Below, in pieces: positions 8,474 to 17,037 of a stretch of 64,000 nt of DNA. Below the pieces are notes generated by a model that saw only the letters and a list, made by a program, of their open reading frames with translations, was not told the origin of the DNA and ran no database searches. The stretch lies in assembly GCF_900110415.1 (NCBI RefSeq), contig NZ_FODR01000002.1, positions 434,001-498,000 of the forward strand. Direction: 5' to 3'. This DNA is from Mucilaginibacter sp. OK283 (GTDB lineage Bacteria; Bacteroidota; Bacteroidia; Sphingobacteriales; Sphingobacteriaceae). Within the stretch, counting starts at the first letter, position 1. The number at the start of each line of letters is the position of its first letter. Made by a program: the position numbers and the translations under genes.

Positions 8474-10936
8474 ATGAAGAATAACCTTACTACACTTCTT
8501 GCTTCCTTCGCACTCCTCGTAATCTCTCCCCTTATAACACAAGCCCAGCAAAAAGCATCGATACAGGGCCATGTAAAAGACAGGGAGAATAAACCACTGC
8601 CAGGTACAACCATATCAATTGATGGCACCAACTATATCACATCAGCCGGTAATAAAGGCGATTTTAAACTGGATGTAGCCGCCGGCAGGTATACTATTCA
8701 TTACAACTTTGTAGGCTTCAGAGAGATCAGCAAACAAATTGTAATTGCACCGGGAGCTGTAATTGATGAAAACGTTGTTTTGCAGGAAGATGCCGCTTCG
8801 CTGCAGCAGGTAGAAATAATTGGGCGTAAAGAAAAAACATATAAAACCAAAGCCACTTTTATAGGTAACAAAACCGAAACTGATATTAAAGATTTGCCAC
8901 AATCTGTATCCTACGCCAGTAAAGAACTGATGGCCGACCAGGGTGCAGTACGTGTTGGCGATGTGGTTAAAAACTTTAGCGGTGTTTCGCAGTTCACTTT
9001 TTATGATGACCTTACCATCAGGGGCTTTCGCGTTAACGGACAAAGCAATACCCAGCTTGTAAACGGGCTGCGCACCAGTACCGGATTTTGGAAACAGCCC
9101 CTAACCAATTACCTGGAACGCGTTGAAGTGCTGAAGGGGCCATCATCCGCCCTGTATGGTAACGCAAGTCCCGGAGGTGTGGTTAACCGTGTAACCAAAA
9201 AACCGCTGAACGAAACCCGCAGAACGCTGAGTTTCTCGTTGGGCAGTTTTAACACATTCAGGGGGCTGGCCGATTTTACCGGCCCTGCCAACAAAGATAG
9301 CTCCCTGTTATACCGCCTTAATTTAGGGTATGAAGATGCCAACTCTTTCCGCGATCTGCAGTTTGATAAAAACGTGATCATTGCTCCTTCCTTATCATTC
9401 ATCGCGTCACCAAAAACACACATCAATTTCGATATGGTTTACAACAGCTCGCGCAGCAGGCTCGACAGGGGTCAGTCTGTAATCGGCAACGACCTGTATT
9501 CAACCCCACAATCACTGGCACTAAGTGCCGCCAATGATTTTTTGAACGAGCAGACATATATTGTTACCTTGTCTGTCAATCACCAGTTTAATAACAACCT
9601 GAGCTTTAATGCCGCTTACTCAAAAACCGGGTACAGCGAGGACCTGCTTGAACACCGCAGCGCCAATGCCTACGCAAAAGACAAGCTGGGCAATGATATT
9701 CCTAACCTGGTAGCCATGCAGATATTTCAGCGCAAGCGAAAACGCTACATTGATAATTTTAGCGGTTACTTTAATTACAACGCCAAAACAGGCCCTATAG
9801 AACATAAAATTGTAGCAGGCTATGATTATGGCAGCGAAAAAATGCCGGTAGGCGCGTCACAACTTACCGCCTCGGGCTATCGGAATGCAGCTAATACAGG
9901 TACTATTGCCAACTATGTAGTAAAAGACAGTTTAAAGTATTTACGGGATACCAAGGGTAACCCGGTTGCCAACGTACCCTCTTTTGATTTGAATAATGCC
10001 ATCAACTCGCAACGTTTACAGGACGACAGCAAGGCGCTTTTTTCGCAAAACGTACTTAACCCAACCTATTACTACCTTAATGCCGGGTATGTACAAGATC
10101 AGTTAAAGCTGGGCAGGTTGCAGGCACTGGCCGGCATCCGCTACGAGTATTATACCGATTTTGCAAATTATGCCACTTCAACACAACAAAAAACGCACTC
10201 CAGCGCGTGGCTGCCCCGCTTTGGCTTAGTGTATACCGCTACTAAAAACATTAATATTTACAGTACTTATGTAATGGGTTATAACCCGCAAACCGCGGCA
10301 ACCATTGCTAACCCTAATGCCGGCGGACCATTTGCCCCGGTTACCAGCAACATGATAGAGCTGGGCGCCAAAAGCAGCTGGTTTGACGACAGACTATCCA
10401 TCACAACCTCTGTTTACCAGATTGAGCAAAAAAACACCCTTTACAATGCCGGTGTGGCCGATCAGCCAGACCTGTTAAGGCCGGTTGGTAAAGAACGTTC
10501 ACGAGGATTTGAGTTTGATATTACCGGGCGCATACTGCCAAACTGGAGCATGCTGGCGTCATATGCCTACAATGATGCTAAAATTACCGAAAGTGGTGTT
10601 GCTGCCGAGGTGGGTTTGCAAAAACCAAACGCCCCTAAAAACATGGCCAACATCTGGACGAGGTATAATATTATCCGCGGCGCATTTAGCGGACTGGGCA
10701 TAGGTTTGGGCGCCAACTATATTGATAAACGCACACTATCCATCAACCTTACCCAAAGCATTCCCGATTATATATTGGTTGATGCTGCGCTATTTTATAA
10801 TATTGGTAAAGTTCAGTTACAGTTTAATGCCAACAACATTACCGGTAAAAAGTATTGGGTGGGCGGATATGATTATATAAGACTGTTCCCCGGTGCACCC
10901 AGGAACTATTTGCTGACGCTTGGATACACCTTGTAA
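8474..10936 (+). CDS. TonB-dependent siderophore receptor
   Basis: An 820-residue outer membrane ferric-siderophore receptor. It has a signal peptide (1-24, ending ITQAQQ), a CarboxypepD_reg-like domain (about 27-112), then a plug domain starting at about residue 130 with DLPQSVSYASKELMADQGA and DLTIRGFRVNG, and LERVEVLKGPSSALYGNASP. These plug motifs are those of FhuE/FpvA-type siderophore receptors rather than SusC. The barrel ends in RNYLLTLGYTL. No SusD follows; instead its stop overlaps the start of a PepSY membrane protein by one base (TAATG), so the two are translationally coupled. Iron regulation is supported by the Fur-like dyad upstream. Confidence 0.92.
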   Translation: MKNNLTTLLASFALLVISPLITQAQQKASIQGHVKDRENKPLPGTTISIDGTNYITSAGNKGDFKLDVAAGRYTIHYNFVGFREISKQIVIAPGAVIDENVVLQEDAASLQQVEIIGRKEKTYKTKATFIGNKTETDIKDLPQSVSYASKELMADQGAVRVGDVVKNFSGVSQFTFYDDLTIRGFRVNGQSNTQLVNGLRTSTGFWKQPLTNYLERVEVLKGPSSALYGNASPGGVVNRVTKKPLNETRRTLSFSLGSFNTFRGLADFTGPANKDSSLLYRLNLGYEDANSFRDLQFDKNVIIAPSLSFIASPKTHINFDMVYNSSRSRLDRGQSVIGNDLYSTPQSLALSAANDFLNEQTYIVTLSVNHQFNNNLSFNAAYSKTGYSEDLLEHRSANAYAKDKLGNDIPNLVAMQIFQRKRKRYIDNFSGYFNYNAKTGPIEHKIVAGYDYGSEKMPVGASQLTASGYRNAANTGTIANYVVKDSLKYLRDTKGNPVANVPSFDLNNAINSQRLQDDSKALFSQNVLNPTYYYLNAGYVQDQLKLGRLQALAGIRYEYYTDFANYATSTQQKTHSSAWLPRFGLVYTATKNINIYSTYVMGYNPQTAATIANPNAGGPFAPVTSNMIELGAKSSWFDDRLSITTSVYQIEQKNTLYNAGVADQPDLLRPVGKERSRGFEFDITGRILPNWSMLASYAYNDAKITESGVAAEVGLQKPNAPKNMANIWTRYNIIRGAFSGLGIGLGANYIDKRTLSINLTQSIPDYILVDAALFYNIGKVQLQFNANNITGKKYWVGGYDYIRLFPGAPRNYLLTLGYTL

Positions 10937-12138
10937 TGGCAAAATCAAACTTTAAAAAGATAACCGGCTGGCTGCATTTGTGGATTGGCCTGGTAACCGG
11001 CATCGTAGTAGTTATCGTCTCGGTAACGGGCTGTATCTACGTGTTTGATAAAGAGATATTTGATTTTGTACACAAGGATATAGTAAGCGTTCAGAAAACC
11101 GGCCCCGCAAGGCCGGTTTCTGAATTGCTTGCTATTGCACAAAAAGCAGTTGGCCCCCATAAAAAGCTCAGCAGTATTAAAATAACCGAAGATGATAAAA
11201 GCTTTGTGTTTTCGGGTTTTAAAGTGAATGATAAAAAAAAGATCACTTTGTGGTACTTCAGCCAGTTTGAGTACTATGATTATGTTTACGTAAACCAATA
11301 CACCGGCAAAGTTTTGGGTACTATCGATTTCAGGTACGAGTTTTTTAACGTTGTTGAGCAGCTGCACCGTCAGCTGTTACTGGTAAAGCCGGTGGGCAGT
11401 GTTATTGTCGGCAGCTGTGTCCTGCTTTTTCTGTTGATGATGATCACCGGCTTTATACTCTGGCTGCCCAAAAATTACAGGCAGTTTAAACAAAGCATTA
11501 CCATAAAATGGAATGCCAGGTTTAAACGGGTAAATTATGATGTGCATAACAGCCTGGGATTTTATGTTTTGCCCATTGCCATACTTATTGCTGTAACCGG
11601 TTTGGTATGGTCGTTCAAATGGTGGGAAAAGGGCATTTATAATATGCTTGGCACAAAGGAAAAACCGCAGTTTTCGCGCGTATTGCCGGTTATCAGCACA
11701 GCCGATTCAACCCTGAACAAAATGGACATCATCCATCAAAACCTACTCAAACAATTAAATGGCAACTGGACCCAAATAGGGCTGGATATACCCAACAGGA
11801 AAGATAAAATGGTGATGGCATTTGTATACTTAAAACACCGCAGCGATGGCTGGAATGGCATCAGTTACTACTTTTTTGATGGCCGCACGGGCAAACTGGT
11901 AACAGCTATACCGCACAGCAAAAAAACGCTGGGCATGAAATGGCGCAACTCTAACCTGTACATTCATACGGGCCGCCTATATGGGCCGGGTACGCAAATA
12001 CTGGCTTTTTTGGCAAGCCTGGTATGTGCATCGCTGCCTGTTACCGGCTTTTTAATATGGTGGGGCAAACGCAACAAAAAACCTAAAAAGAAAAGGCCGG
12101 TTACAGAACCGGCTGTACTGGCAATGGTAAACGCCTAA
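10936..12138 (+). CDS. PepSY-associated transmembrane protein (ferric-siderophore reductase-like)
   Basis: A 400-residue inner membrane protein of the PepSY_TM family (PiuB/FoxB-like). Membrane segments are visible at about 10-34 (WLHLWIGLVTGIVVVIVSVTG), 150-175, 200-222 and 350-372. Conserved His residues sit at the membrane edges (GWLHLW, EQLHRQ, YDVHNS), consistent with haem ligands. Members of the family that act with siderophore receptors reduce the imported ferric complex to release iron. Translational coupling to the receptor gene supports that role. It converges on the MFS gene on the other strand with only 4 bp between stops. Confidence 0.88.
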   Translation: MAKSNFKKITGWLHLWIGLVTGIVVVIVSVTGCIYVFDKEIFDFVHKDIVSVQKTGPARPVSELLAIAQKAVGPHKKLSSIKITEDDKSFVFSGFKVNDKKKITLWYFSQFEYYDYVYVNQYTGKVLGTIDFRYEFFNVVEQLHRQLLLVKPVGSVIVGSCVLLFLLMMITGFILWLPKNYRQFKQSITIKWNARFKRVNYDVHNSLGFYVLPIAILIAVTGLVWSFKWWEKGIYNMLGTKEKPQFSRVLPVISTADSTLNKMDIIHQNLLKQLNGNWTQIGLDIPNRKDKMVMAFVYLKHRSDGWNGISYYFFDGRTGKLVTAIPHSKKTLGMKWRNSNLYIHTGRLYGPGTQILAFLASLVCASLPVTGFLIWWGKRNKKPKKKRPVTEPAVLAMVNA

Positions 12139-12142
12139 TAGC

Positions 12143-13366
12143 TTATACTCCTTCGCTCAGCAGCTCCTTCTTCATTTTTAATATCAGCATCACTATAACC
12201 GATAGCACGATCAGTATAAAATAGCTGTATCCCAGGTTATGTTCATCTTTAGCGGGCAGCAGAAAAACAATGCCATAGCTAAAAAACGATACGATAACAT
12301 AATTTATCCCGCCCGAAAGTCCGCTGGCTATACCGGCGTTTTTTGGGAAGCGGCTTAAGCAATAAGTAAAAAAGTTATTAAAAGTAAACCCTGCCGCTAT
12401 ATGGATTATAAAAGCGAAAAATATAATGGTATATAAATTGGCTATATACCTCATGCTTATCAGCATAACTATTACAAATATTACCTGCAGGGTAAGGTTT
12501 ACCACCATGCGGTTAAAAAATGGTTTGTTGATGGTGGCTTTACCAATAAGCCCCCCTATAAGCCAGGCTATGCCCAACACCAGGGAGCTGTAACCCGCTA
12601 CAACAGGCGATAGATGCAAAGTATGCTCTATAATAAAAGGACCTGTCATGTTATAGATCATCACCATACAGTATGCAAGCCCCAACATAATAAGACCGAG
12701 GGTAAAACTGGTGGTTTTTATCATGTCCGCATAAATGCCACCGATCTTTTTGATATGGAATGCCGAAAAGTTTTTCAAAGTTTCACCGCTGAAGATCAAC
12801 TCCAAAACCACAAATACTGCTGCAAATATGGCCAGGAGGTAAAAGTTTGATTTCCAACCGTAACCGGTTTGCAGGTATCCGCCAATAAAAGGCGCTACAA
12901 TTGGCCCGGTAGACCAGATGATAGAAAACATACTAAGATAATGCTTCAGCTTTTCGCCCGAAAAAAGATCGATAAAATAAGCGCGCTTGGAAACAATTAC
13001 ACCAGCTACGGTAATACCGTGTACTATCCGCATGAGGTATATTACATAAATATTGGCAGAGGTGGCTATAATAATACTGGCAACAGCAAAAAGCACCAGG
13101 CACGCCAGGCTTATATTGTACCGGCCAAAGCTATCAAGCACGCTGCCAATAAATAGTTGGGTAACGCCGTAGCTTATTAAAAACAAGGTTAAAGTAAGCT
13201 GCACCTGGATACTGCTCACATGCAATTCGGCAGCCATGGTAGGTAACGACGGGATGTATATATCAGTTGCAAAGCCCGAAAGTGGTATTAATGCAAAAGC
13301 CAGTAAATTGGCAATACCCTGGTGCCGTTGTTTAATTGTTTTTGGCACAGAAAGCGTTGAGTACAT
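12143..13366 (-). CDS. Bcr/CflA family MFS multidrug exporter
   Basis: A 407-residue 12-helix MFS transporter. The Bcr/CflA family hallmark is present: ATDIYIPSLPTMAAELHVSS in helix 1, and GSVLDSFGRYN in the helix 2-3 loop, a variant of the MFS motif A. The family exports drugs such as bicyclomycin and chloramphenicol, and some members export metabolites; because it sits directly after an iron-uptake operon, siderophore export is a possible alternative (inference only). The gene is monocistronic with its own -7 element at 13448-13441. Confidence 0.9.
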   Translation of the reverse strand: MYSTLSVPKTIKQRHQGIANLLAFALIPLSGFATDIYIPSLPTMAAELHVSSIQVQLTLTLFLISYGVTQLFIGSVLDSFGRYNISLACLVLFAVASIIIATSANIYVIYLMRIVHGITVAGVIVSKRAYFIDLFSGEKLKHYLSMFSIIWSTGPIVAPFIGGYLQTGYGWKSNFYLLAIFAAVFVVLELIFSGETLKNFSAFHIKKIGGIYADMIKTTSFTLGLIMLGLAYCMVMIYNMTGPFIIEHTLHLSPVVAGYSSLVLGIAWLIGGLIGKATINKPFFNRMVVNLTLQVIFVIVMLISMRYIANLYTIIFFAFIIHIAAGFTFNNFFTYCLSRFPKNAGIASGLSGGINYVIVSFFSYGIVFLLPAKDEHNLGYSYFILIVLSVIVMLILKMKKELLSEGV

Positions 13367-13440
13367 ATTAATTAAATTTACTGAACGGGTGGAAAGGGCT
13401 ATCTAAAGCTCTTTTTTCCGGTCAATTATTAAATAAGCCG

Positions 13441-13448
13441 CAAAGATA
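13441..13448 (-). promoter_or_regulatory. -7 element for the Bcr/CflA exporter gene
   Basis: Read on the minus strand, 13448-13441 is TATCTTTG, a perfect TAnnTTTG. No TTTG is found at the expected -33 position. It would give a leader of about 70 nt. Confidence 0.5.
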
Positions 13449-13520
13449 CCCCGTTTGTGTAAGCGGTTATATATTTACCGTTTTTATGATCTTTTGACGA
13501 CAGTTGAAACCGGGGTAGTA

Positions 13521-13591
13521 TTAAGTCAACAGTACTGAGTCGTAAGTCTAAAGTTATTTTTTTTGACTTAGAACTTAGGACTTTAGGCTAA
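13521..13591. repeat. Imperfect inverted repeat of AAGTCTAAAGT-type words
   Basis: Between the exporter and the MocR gene, the left words GTAAGTCTAAAGTT and the right words ACTTAGAACTTAGGACTTT are inverted versions of one another around a T-tract. Such CTTAAGT-rich intergenic repeats are common in this bacterial family. It may act as a transcription stop for the MocR gene. Confidence 0.4.
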
Positions 13592-13631
13592 AAACGATCG
13601 GTCAATTTGTCGTTGACACGACACTGATATT

Positions 13632-15074
13632 TCATCCCAATTGCCTTATCAAATCTCCTAAAACTTTAAAGCTATTTTCCACTGCGCCATCAAAGGTTAA
13701 ACCAAAACTAATGCGGATAAAATTGGTGAAGCGAGCATCGGTGCTGAAAATTTGACCGGGCGCAATGCTGATGTTTTGGGCAATGGCAAGCTGGTAAAGC
13801 TCAAATGCATCAATATTTTTATCCAGCTCAATCCACAGGGCATAGCCTCCCTGGGGCTGGCTTATTTTGGTGCCTGGCGGGAAATGAGTAGCAATAGCCT
13901 GGGTATAACGCAGGCTTTGGGTGTACAATGTTTTACGCAGGTTGCGCATATGCAAATCATATCGGCCTGTTTCAAAAAAATGAGCAACAGCTGCCTGGGT
14001 TGGCGTGGCCGAGCTGATAGTATGCATCATTTTGATATTGATAACCTGGTCTTTAAACCTGCCCGGTATGCACCAGCCTACCCGGTAGCCCGGCGCAATT
14101 GATTTGGAGACAGATGAGCATAACAGCACCCAGCCTTCGGTATCATAGCTTTTACAGGTACGCGGGCGGCTTTTGCCAAAATAAATTTCGCCGTAAATAT
14201 CATCCTCAATCAAAGGGATCTGCCTTTTTGTTATTAGCTTAACCAATCGCTGTTTACTATCATCGGGCATGCAACTGCCTACCGGGTTACTAAAGTTGGT
14301 TACAAACAGGCATGCTTTAATATCCACTTTATCCATAGCCTCGGCCAGGTAATCAATATCAATACCCGTATCAGGATTAACCGGAATTTCCAGCACCTTC
14401 AAGTCAAGGCTGAGCATTATATTAAAGATCCCGAAAAAGGTTGGGCTTTCAATGGCAACCGTATCGCCCGGTTTGGTAAGCGCCCGCAGGCAAAATATCA
14501 GAGCTTCAAGGCATCCCTGCGTGGTTACCACATCGTCCCCGGTAATGTTGCCGCCCCAATTAAAAGCGTTTTTGGCCACATGCTTGCGTAACGAAATATT
14601 ACCCTGCAAATTTTCATAATTGATATTACCCGTGGGGCTTTTACGGATAGATTCCATCATGGATTTACTGAGCTTAGCCATAGGGATAAGGCTTAGCGGC
14701 GGCGATGAGCGCGACAAACGTATAACACTTTCCTCGCTCATGTTTTGGTAAACCATCGCGATCATCTGGGTAACAGTGGCCTGCTCTATTTTTTTTAGCG
14801 GAGGTTTGGTTTCGGGCGCTTTGGTTAACCTTGCCGGTGAAAACTTAACGTAATAGCCCGATTTGGGCCTGGCCTCTATCATGCCCATGTTTTCCAGTTC
14901 TACATAAGCTTTGTATGATGTGCTGATGCTGATACCCTGCTCAAGGCTTAATGCCCTTACAGATGGCAGCTTATCACCGGATTTTAACAGATTCTGTTTT
15001 ATCTGTGTTTCAATACGGGCAGCTATCTGCGCATATAAAAAATCATCGTTAACCCCGGCAATCAATTTCTCCAT
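13632..15074 (-). CDS. MocR family transcriptional regulator (GntR HTH plus aminotransferase-like domain)
   Basis: A 480-residue regulator with an N-terminal GntR winged helix (LYAQIAARIETQIKQNLLKS, GDKLPSVRALSLEQGISIST, about residues 10-75) fused to a fold-type I aminotransferase domain. The PLP lysine lies in SSVSKSIAPGYRVGW and the cofactor-binding region in NFSNPVGS. MocR proteins use PLP or PLP-amino acid adducts as ligands and usually control a divergent gene; here that is the GNAT at 15168 and the class V aminotransferase beyond it. An ATG ten codons further upstream (15104) lies upstream of the -7 element at 15100-15093, so I placed the start at MEKLIAG (15074). Confidence 0.9.
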   Translation of the reverse strand: MEKLIAGVNDDFLYAQIAARIETQIKQNLLKSGDKLPSVRALSLEQGISISTSYKAYVELENMGMIEARPKSGYYVKFSPARLTKAPETKPPLKKIEQATVTQMIAMVYQNMSEESVIRLSRSSPPLSLIPMAKLSKSMMESIRKSPTGNINYENLQGNISLRKHVAKNAFNWGGNITGDDVVTTQGCLEALIFCLRALTKPGDTVAIESPTFFGIFNIMLSLDLKVLEIPVNPDTGIDIDYLAEAMDKVDIKACLFVTNFSNPVGSCMPDDSKQRLVKLITKRQIPLIEDDIYGEIYFGKSRPRTCKSYDTEGWVLLCSSVSKSIAPGYRVGWCIPGRFKDQVINIKMMHTISSATPTQAAVAHFFETGRYDLHMRNLRKTLYTQSLRYTQAIATHFPPGTKISQPQGGYALWIELDKNIDAFELYQLAIAQNISIAPGQIFSTDARFTNFIRISFGLTFDGAVENSFKVLGDLIRQLG

Positions 15075-15092
15075 TTTAAAATCTGTTATGGC

Positions 15093-15100
15093 CAAAATTA
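15093..15100 (-). promoter_or_regulatory. -7 element for the MocR gene
   Basis: On the minus strand 15100-15093 reads TAATTTTG, a perfect TAnnTTTG, 18 nt before the chosen ATG. The surrounding spacer repeats the word AATCTG three times (15080-15116), a possible MocR operator. Confidence 0.5.
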
Positions 15101-15167
15101 ACAAATCTGAATCTGTTTTGCTATACGCAGATGCTTTTACTTTGTAATGATCAAAATTTTATTAAAA

Positions 15168-15629
15168 ATGGAACTTCAATTAATTGATTATCAGCCAAAG
15201 TATCAGTCGTACTTTGAAAAATTCAACAAAGCATGGCTCGAAGAATTTTTTGTGGTTGAAGCACTGGACAAATGGGTTTTAGAAAACCCCGACGAAGCTA
15301 TGCTAAAACAAGGTGGTAAAATTTATTTTGCAGCCGCAGGCGATACTATTATTGGTACAGTAGGACTGCGCTTTATTGAGGATGGTGTTTATGAGCTTAC
15401 CAAAATGGCTGTTGATAAGGCTTATCATGGTGGTGGTGCCGGTCAGTTTTTATGCCAGGCTGGTATTGATAAAGCCAGGGAAATGGGTGTTAAAAAACTC
15501 ATCCTTTTTTCGAGCCGCATACTAAAAAACGCTGTTCACATTTATCACAAATTAGGCTTTACAGAAATCCCGGTTACGCCAGGCACTTATGGCCGCGCCG
15601 ATATTATGATGGAGATAAATTTTGAATAA
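15168..15629 (+). CDS. GNAT family N-acetyltransferase
   Basis: A protein of about 153 residues with the GNAT fold: a central AAGDTIIGTVGLRFIEDGVY strand pair, ELTKMAVDKAYHGGGAGQFL, which carries the acetyl-CoA pyrophosphate loop (Q/RxxGxG/A type), and the terminal HIYHKLGFTEIPV. The substrate is unknown. An in-frame ATG at 15147 would add seven residues, but a near-consensus -7 element (TTACTTTG, 15137-15144) ends only 2 nt before it, so I prefer MELQLIDYQ at 15168. It is divergent from the MocR regulator and probably controlled by it. Confidence 0.85.
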   Translation: MELQLIDYQPKYQSYFEKFNKAWLEEFFVVEALDKWVLENPDEAMLKQGGKIYFAAAGDTIIGTVGLRFIEDGVYELTKMAVDKAYHGGGAGQFLCQAGIDKAREMGVKKLILFSSRILKNAVHIYHKLGFTEIPVTPGTYGRADIMMEINFE

Positions 15630-15640
15630 ATAATACAGGC

Positions 15641-15728
15641 CCCTCAGGGTCTCTCGAAGCGGGCCCTGAAATAGCACGCAGGACTTAGCAGGCGCCCTCA
15701 GGGTCCCTTTTCAAGGAGACCCTGAGGG
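15641..15728. repeat. Three-armed CCCTCAGGGTC repeat with hairpin
   Basis: The word CCCTCAGGGTC occurs at 15641-15651 and 15695-15705 and its reverse complement at 15718-15728. The last two form an 11-bp stem with a 12-nt loop. It looks like a REP-type or small mobile palindrome between two otherwise adjacent genes; there is no T-tract, so a terminator role is less likely. Confidence 0.6.
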
Positions 15729-15767
15729 TACAGCGATAACATACTTTACACACCAAACTAAAACACG

Positions 15768-16967
15768 ATGCAAGTTAGCCCTATAAGCGAACAGGAAATA
15801 CAGCAACTACGTGCCGAAACCAACGGCACAACTCAAAAAATTCATTTCAATAATGCCGGGGCTTCTTTTAACCCCGATGTGGTGGTTGATACTGTAATTA
15901 TCTACCTACGTGAAGAAGCCACCCTTGGCGGCTATGAAATTGAAGATAAATACCGGGAGCAATTAAATAATACCTATAGCCTGGTTGCCAAACTCATTAA
16001 CGCCGATGCTGACGAAATTGCCATTGTTGAAAATGCAAGCACCGCCTGGGGCATCGCCTTTAACGGTATTGATTTTAAACCCGGCGACGAGATTATTACC
16101 TGCGAAATGGAATATGTAACTAATATCATCGGCTTTTTGAACGCTCAAAAAACGCTGGGTGTAAGCCTTAAAATAATACCGAACGACGCACAGGGCAATT
16201 TTCCGCTGGAAGTTTTTGAACAGGCAATATCGCCAAAAACCAAATTGATAGCCATGACGCATATCCCTTCAACTGCAGGCGGGATGATCCCGATTGTGGA
16301 GATTGGGAAAATAGCCCGCCGGCACAACATTTTATATTTGGTTGATGCCTGCCAAAGTGCCGGACAAATCCCGCTGGATGTAAAGGAGATTGGTTGCGAT
16401 ATGCTATCGGTAACCGGCCGTAAATATCTGCGGGCACCAAGAGGTACAGGCTTTCTGTTTGTGCGTAAGAAAATCCAGGACTCGTTGAAGCTCTTGTTTA
16501 TGGATGGCTACAGTGCGCCAACCGTAAGCCTGCATGATTTTAAACCACGAAGCGATGCCCGCCGATTTGAGCTGTACGAGAAAAACCGTGCCCTTACCCT
16601 CGGGTTGGGTAAAGCCGTGGACTATGCCTTAAACATCGGCGTAGACAGGATTTGGGCGCGTATACAATACTTAGCCACCCTGTTGCGCAGTGAACTGGCC
16701 GCGATTGATGGCATTACTGTTCATGATTTTGGCGCGCAGCAATGTGGTATAGTAACTTTTTCGGCAAAGGGATTGGAGAGCTCATTTGTAAAAAATAAAC
16801 TGGCCGAAAAAAACATTAATGTATCTGTTGGCAAAGCTATATCTACCCTTATTTATATGGATAAAAACCATCTGCAAAGCAATGTAAGGGCTTCGGTGCA
16901 CTATTATAACACAGAGGCGGAGATACAGGTACTTTGTACCGAGCTAAAAAGCATGCTTGTCAGCTAA
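15768..16967 (+). CDS. Class V aminotransferase-fold PLP enzyme
   Basis: A 399-residue PLP enzyme of the class V (cysteine desulfurase, isopenicillin-N epimerase, EgtE-like) group. Motifs in order: HFNNAGASFNPDVV at the N-terminus, VENASTAWGIAF for phosphate binding, YLVDACQSAGQIPLDV with the Asp that contacts the pyridine nitrogen, and SVTGRKYLRAPRGTGFL carrying the Schiff-base lysine (about residue 224). There is no clear cysteine on an active-site loop as in NifS/SufS desulfurases, so transamination, racemisation or C-S lyase activity is more likely than sulfur transfer. It lies 138 bp after the GNAT, with a hairpin repeat between them. Confidence 0.85.
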   Translation: MQVSPISEQEIQQLRAETNGTTQKIHFNNAGASFNPDVVVDTVIIYLREEATLGGYEIEDKYREQLNNTYSLVAKLINADADEIAIVENASTAWGIAFNGIDFKPGDEIITCEMEYVTNIIGFLNAQKTLGVSLKIIPNDAQGNFPLEVFEQAISPKTKLIAMTHIPSTAGGMIPIVEIGKIARRHNILYLVDACQSAGQIPLDVKEIGCDMLSVTGRKYLRAPRGTGFLFVRKKIQDSLKLLFMDGYSAPTVSLHDFKPRSDARRFELYEKNRALTLGLGKAVDYALNIGVDRIWARIQYLATLLRSELAAIDGITVHDFGAQQCGIVTFSAKGLESSFVKNKLAEKNINVSVGKAISTLIYMDKNHLQSNVRASVHYYNTEAEIQVLCTELKSMLVS

Positions 16968-17023
16968 AGTCCATATTGTGTTTACCGTACATTAAAGGCT
17001 TCTTAACATCAGGTTTAAATAGT

Positions 17024-17031
17024 TATTTTTG
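17024..17031 (+). promoter_or_regulatory. -7 element six bases before the sulfatase-fold gene start
   Basis: TATTTTTG is a perfect TAnnTTTG, and the ATG is at 17038. The in-frame TTG at 17029 overlaps this element and is therefore not the start. The transcript would have almost no 5' leader. Confidence 0.5.
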
Positions 17032-17037
17032 AAACCG

